Source: Flavobacterium sp. UBA4098
Lineage (GTDB): Bacteria; Bacteroidota; Bacteroidia; Flavobacteriales; Flavobacteriaceae
Assembly: GCA_002382495.1 (NCBI GenBank)
Contig: DFXW01000026.1
Span: forward strand, 1-54,138
Length of the DNA: 54,138 nt
Reading direction: 5' to 3'
Shown: piece after piece, positions 51,065 through 54,138 of the stretch
How the letters are laid out: each line of letters begins with the position of its first letter
Numbering within the stretch: position 1 is the first letter of the stretch
Notes under the pieces: generated by a model
Seen by the model: only the letters and a program-made list of their open reading frames with translations
Databases searched by the model: none
Told to the model about the DNA's origin: nothing
Made by a program: the position numbers and the translations under genes

Positions 51065-51844
51065 TTAAAATTTAGAAAATAATTTTTCCATTTTTTCTCT
51101 TTCTTCTTCGGCTAACGTACTGTCAACTAAAATTCTTCCAGAGTGCTCATCGGTGATGATTTTCTTTCTTGACGCAATTTCCACTTGTGTTTGTGGTGGA
51201 ATAGTAAAGAAAGAACCTGCAGATGCGCCTCTTTCAATAGAAACAACTGCTAATCCGTTACGAACACTGCTTCTGATTCTATTGTAAGCAGTCAACAAAC
51301 GCTCTTCGATTTGTCCTTGGAACTCTACTGATTTTTCAGATAAGAATTCTTCTTCTTTCTGAGTCTCAGCCATAATAGCTTCCAATTCTGATTTTTTATG
51401 TTTCAAGTGAGTTGATTTTGCTTCTAATTTTTCTTTAGAATTAGCAATCACCTCTTTTTTGTGTTCGATAGAGGCTTTCATTTCTTTGATTTGCTTTTCA
51501 GCCAATTGAATTTCTAATTCTTGAAATTCAACTTCTTTAGTCAAAGAATTGTATTCTCTGTTGTTACGAACGGTCTCTTGTTGTTTAGTGTATTTTTTGA
51601 TCGCTTCTTTGTGCTCATCAATAGCATTTTTCTTTACTTTGATTTGCTCTTCGATTACTTCAAGCTCGCTTTTTAATTTTTCTGAACGAGTGCTTAAACC
51701 AGCTACTTCATCTTCTAAATCTTCTACCTCTAAAGGAAGTTCTCCTCTTACGTTTCTGATTTCGTCAATTCTAGAGTCAATTAATTGTAAATCGTAAATT
51801 GCTCTTAACTTGTCCTCGACACTTAATTCTTTTTTAGTCGCCAT
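51065..51844 (-). CDS. CdsZ-like coiled-coil protein with degenerate zinc ribbon
   Basis: A 259-aa protein. A long Lys/Glu-rich coiled coil fills about residues 10-180. A C-terminal domain follows in which GASAGSFFTIPPQ (from 206) and TDEHSGRILVD (from 231) match the zinc-ribbon pattern CGGC...CEHCGRILVD. All four ligands are replaced: S208, S211, D232 and S235. The protein has no Cys at all. The family includes bacterial C4-type zinc-ribbon proteins of poorly known function, reported in some cases as ribosome-linked. It ends the unit that begins with the Nif3-like gene, 3 bp upstream. Confidence 0.82.
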   Translation of the reverse strand: MATKKELSVEDKLRAIYDLQLIDSRIDEIRNVRGELPLEVEDLEDEVAGLSTRSEKLKSELEVIEEQIKVKKNAIDEHKEAIKKYTKQQETVRNNREYNSLTKEVEFQELEIQLAEKQIKEMKASIEHKKEVIANSKEKLEAKSTHLKHKKSELEAIMAETQKEEEFLSEKSVEFQGQIEERLLTAYNRIRSSVRNGLAVVSIERGASAGSFFTIPPQTQVEIASRKKIITDEHSGRILVDSTLAEEEREKMEKLFSKF

Positions 51845-51847
51845 ATT

Positions 51848-52942
51848 TTATAAGTACTTAACTGGATTTGTATTTTCTTCTGAAAAAATGATGGCAAAAT
51901 TAAGGATTTTTTTTCTAAGAAAGTCAACAATATAATTTTTTGTATACCGTTCGCTTTCAAAATGTCCAATATCGGCCAAAAGTAACTGATTTTCAGCTTC
52001 GTAAAACTGATGGTATTTCAAATCGGCAGTCAAAAAAGCATCGGCTCCGGCTCGAATCGCATTTTTTATAGCAAAACTTCCAGCTCCGCCCAAAACAGCT
52101 ACTTTTTGAATGGATTTATTAAGATATTGCGAATGACGAATACCGCCCGTTTGCATTTTTTCTTGCACCATTTCCAAGAATTCTTTTTCGTTCATTGGAG
52201 TTGCTAATTCGCCTATCATTCCTAATCCAATATTTTGATGTTGGTTTTTCAGATCGTAGATTTCGTAAGCGACTTCTTCGTAAATATGGGTTTGAAACAA
52301 GGTCTTTAGAATTTTACTTTCTAAATGCTTTTCAAACGTTACTTCAATTTTAATTTCATCGGCTTGAACTAATTCAAGGCGTTCGCCAATTACGGGATTA
52401 CTATGTTCGTTGCCTTTATAGGTTCCCATTCCGTTTGAGTTGAAGCTGCAGTTGTCATAATTACCAATACTTCCCGCTCCAGCTTTGAATAGTGCATTGC
52501 GCACTTCCTCTGCATTTTCAGGAACAGTGTAGGTCACTAATTTGCGGATGAAATTTTCTTTTGGGATCAGGATTTTGGTATTTTTCAGTCCCAAAGCATC
52601 GCAAAATATTGTATTGACTCCTTCAGGATGATTGTCCAAAGCGGTGTGAACCGCATAGATGGCAATGTCGTTTTTGATCGCTTTAATAATGGCACGTTCT
52701 ACATAGTTTTTGCCTGTAATTTTCTTCAAACCCGAAAAAAGTATGGGGTGAAAGCAAACCACCAAATTGCATTTTTTGTTAACCGCTTCGTCAATGACAC
52801 TTTCCAAAGCATCATGACACACTAAAATTCCGGTTGCTTCATTTTCTTGATTTCCTACTAATAGGCCCACATTATCAAAGTCTTCGGCATAAGCCAAAGG
52901 AGCCATTTCTTCGAGGATGGGGAATATATCTTTAATTTTCAT
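51848..52942 (-). CDS. Nif3-like dinuclear metal centre protein
   Basis: A 364-aa protein of the NIF3/YbgI/YqfO family. Metal-binding residues lie in VVCFHPILFSG, HTALDNHPEG and ADIGHFESE. A central insert of about 110 residues (131-240) is the CutA/PII-like domain of the long YqfO form. The family forms hexameric toroids; no firm reaction is known. It is 3 bp upstream of the CdsZ-like gene, and this pairing is a recurring arrangement (Nif3-like next to zinc-ribbon) as I recall it. Confidence 0.9.
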   Translation of the reverse strand: MKIKDIFPILEEMAPLAYAEDFDNVGLLVGNQENEATGILVCHDALESVIDEAVNKKCNLVVCFHPILFSGLKKITGKNYVERAIIKAIKNDIAIYAVHTALDNHPEGVNTIFCDALGLKNTKILIPKENFIRKLVTYTVPENAEEVRNALFKAGAGSIGNYDNCSFNSNGMGTYKGNEHSNPVIGERLELVQADEIKIEVTFEKHLESKILKTLFQTHIYEEVAYEIYDLKNQHQNIGLGMIGELATPMNEKEFLEMVQEKMQTGGIRHSQYLNKSIQKVAVLGGAGSFAIKNAIRAGADAFLTADLKYHQFYEAENQLLLADIGHFESERYTKNYIVDFLRKKILNFAIIFSEENTNPVKYL

Positions 52943-53021
52943 TTACATGTATTAGAGTGAACAAAGTAACGAATAATGGTCGCAACTTTTATATAAAGAT
53001 AAAATATTCTACTTTCGTAGG

Positions 53022-54032
53022 ATGAATCTTTTCCGAAAAATACTTTACCCTTTTGCTATTCTGTATGGTTTCATAACGGGTATTCGTAACTTTTTGTTTG
53101 ACAAAGGGATTCTAAAATCGTATTCATTTGAACTTCCAGTTATTGTAGTCGGCAATTTGAGTGTTGGTGGAACTGGAAAAACACCTCAAATAGAATATTT
53201 AATTCGATTACTCTCGGAACGTTTTTCACTAGCAACATTGAGTCGAGGTTATAAAAGAAAATCAGAAGGTTTTATTTTGGCAAATGCCAATGCAACAGCG
53301 GCTACTTTAGGCGATGAACCTTTTCAATTTTTTCAAAAATTCCCTTCCATTCAAGTAGCAGTTGATGCGGATAGAAAAAATGGGATTGAACAATTGTTGG
53401 TACAAGATAAAAAGCCCGAAGTCATTTTGTTAGATGATGCGTTTCAACACCGCAAGGTGAAAGCGGGATTTTATATTCTGTTGACAGCCTATGATGATTT
53501 ATTTGTGGAGGATTATATACTGCCCACAGGAAATTTAAGAGAATCAAGAAGTGGCGCGCAAAGAGCGGATATTATTGTAGTGACGAAATGCCCTGAAACA
53601 CTTTCTGGAATAGAACAAACTCAAATTAAGCAAAGCATCAAGGCCTATTCCAATGCGCCAGTTTATTTTAGCACGATTGCTTTTGATGACCAAGTGCATT
53701 CCAATGCAAAAGCTATTCTGGTAAGTGAAATACAACAATCTTCATGCGTATTGGTAGCTGGAATTGCCAAGCCCGATTCCTTTTTTGATTACTTAAAAAA
53801 TGAGCAATCCGTTTGTTTGACCTATCCAGATCACCATCATTTTACAGAAAATGATATTCTACATATTCAACAACAAGCGGGAGAGAAGAAAATTGTAACT
53901 ACTGAAAAAGATTATGTTCGTTTGAAAGATTCGGACTTGAAAGACCAATTGTATTATTTACCTATTCGTACTTCTTTTATTAATGATTCAGATCAATTTG
54001 ATGCCGCAATAGTGAATTATTTGAGGCAATAA
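53022..54032 (+). CDS. lpxK: tetraacyldisaccharide 4'-kinase
   Basis: A 336-aa inner-membrane-associated kinase adding the 4'-phosphate to lipid A precursor. It has an N-terminal hydrophobic helix (1-28), a P-loop VGNLSVGGTGKTP at 43-55, and DDAFQHRKV and GNLRESRSGAQRAD. The late EKDYVRLKD block is diagnostic. TACTTTCG (53010-53017), one base off the -7 consensus, precedes the start. It ends one base from the convergent GAPDH stop codon. Confidence 0.95.
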   Translation: MNLFRKILYPFAILYGFITGIRNFLFDKGILKSYSFELPVIVVGNLSVGGTGKTPQIEYLIRLLSERFSLATLSRGYKRKSEGFILANANATAATLGDEPFQFFQKFPSIQVAVDADRKNGIEQLLVQDKKPEVILLDDAFQHRKVKAGFYILLTAYDDLFVEDYILPTGNLRESRSGAQRADIIVVTKCPETLSGIEQTQIKQSIKAYSNAPVYFSTIAFDDQVHSNAKAILVSEIQQSSCVLVAGIAKPDSFFDYLKNEQSVCLTYPDHHHFTENDILHIQQQAGEKKIVTTEKDYVRLKDSDLKDQLYYLPIRTSFINDSDQFDAAIVNYLRQ

Positions 54033-54033
54033 T

Positions 54034-54138
54034 TTACCTCTTTAGTTGATTAGAATACAAAATCAAATCAATCAATCGGGACGAATATCCAATTTCGTTG
54101 TCGTACCAACCTACCACTTTTACCATTTTATCAATTAC
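54034..54138 (-). CDS. gap: glyceraldehyde-3-phosphate dehydrogenase, 3' end (partial)
   Basis: The minus strand encodes 34 residues plus a TAA at 54034-54036, running off the window edge. VVGWYDNEIGYSSRLIDLI is the conserved C-terminal block of type I GAPDH. The glycolytic enzyme and the erythrose-4-phosphate form share this block, so only the family is certain. Confidence 0.9.
   Translation of the reverse strand, partial: VIDKMVKVVGWYDNEIGYSSRLIDLILYSNQLKR

Overview
The window looks like chromosomal DNA of a Flavobacterium-like bacterium (Bacteroidota, Flavobacteriia). The DNA is AT-rich. Many starts are preceded by the Bacteroidota promoter -7 element TAnnTTTG, in the best cases with TTG about 19 bp upstream. 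Several families are typical of the phylum: DUF4105, DUF4369, DUF2805, GxxExxY, an OMP_b-brl_3-type barrel, and an ECF sigma factor followed by a one-TM protein. The assignment rests on sequence features and remembered families; no database search was run.

Region 1 (1-14.3 kb, +) is a surface-polysaccharide locus. It holds a Wzy-like polymerase, two GT2 glycosyltransferases, an NDP-sugar epimerase/reductase, a stand-alone cupin of mannose-6-phosphate isomerase type, a PglC/WbpL-type phosphoglycosyl transferase, the complete dTDP-L-rhamnose set (rfbC, rfbD, rfbB, rfbA) with a GxxExxY gene inside it, a WbpM/PglF-type 4,6-dehydratase, and an MBOAT/SGNH O-acylation pair. Together they could make dTDP-rhamnose and a UDP-6-deoxy-HexNAc, load the latter on undecaprenyl phosphate, extend and polymerise the repeat unit, and O-acylate it. 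The first three genes are visibly more AT-rich than the rest. The spacers from 4.4 to 14.3 kb are full of dispersed repeats, including an inverted pair of a palindromic element around rfbD-capD.

Region 2 (14.3-34.4 kb) is housekeeping and envelope. It has DUF4105, pssA, a conserved-looking block lptB / AhpD-like / tatC / kdsD divergent from recQ, a COG2509 flavoprotein, a secreted M20 amidohydrolase, an MsrB-MsrA fusion lipoprotein, an idi-queD-bcp operon, tRNA-Thr(TGT), a DUF4369 lipoprotein, an M61 peptidase, an alpha/beta hydrolase, DUF2805, a fatty-acid hydroxylase-type membrane protein, AlkB and DUF2721.

Region 3 (34.4-54.1 kb) has an outer-membrane barrel behind a 433-bp leader with its own terminator, htpG, an orphan ABC ATPase, fabH, argS, ffh, folD, rluF, a seven-blade propeller lipoprotein, an ECF sigma / one-TM protein / coiled-coil barrel cassette, a second alpha/beta hydrolase, a CdsZ-like coiled-coil protein, a Nif3-like protein, lpxK and the 3' end of a GAPDH gene.

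I found no CRISPR array, insertion sequence, prophage or obvious defence island, and no clear new system. The most interesting signals are two families that have lost all their zinc-ligand cysteines at the exact expected positions (RecQ and the CdsZ-like protein), the repeat architecture of the polysaccharide locus, the possible terminated leader RNA before the 34.8-kb barrel gene, and the sigma/barrel cassette.
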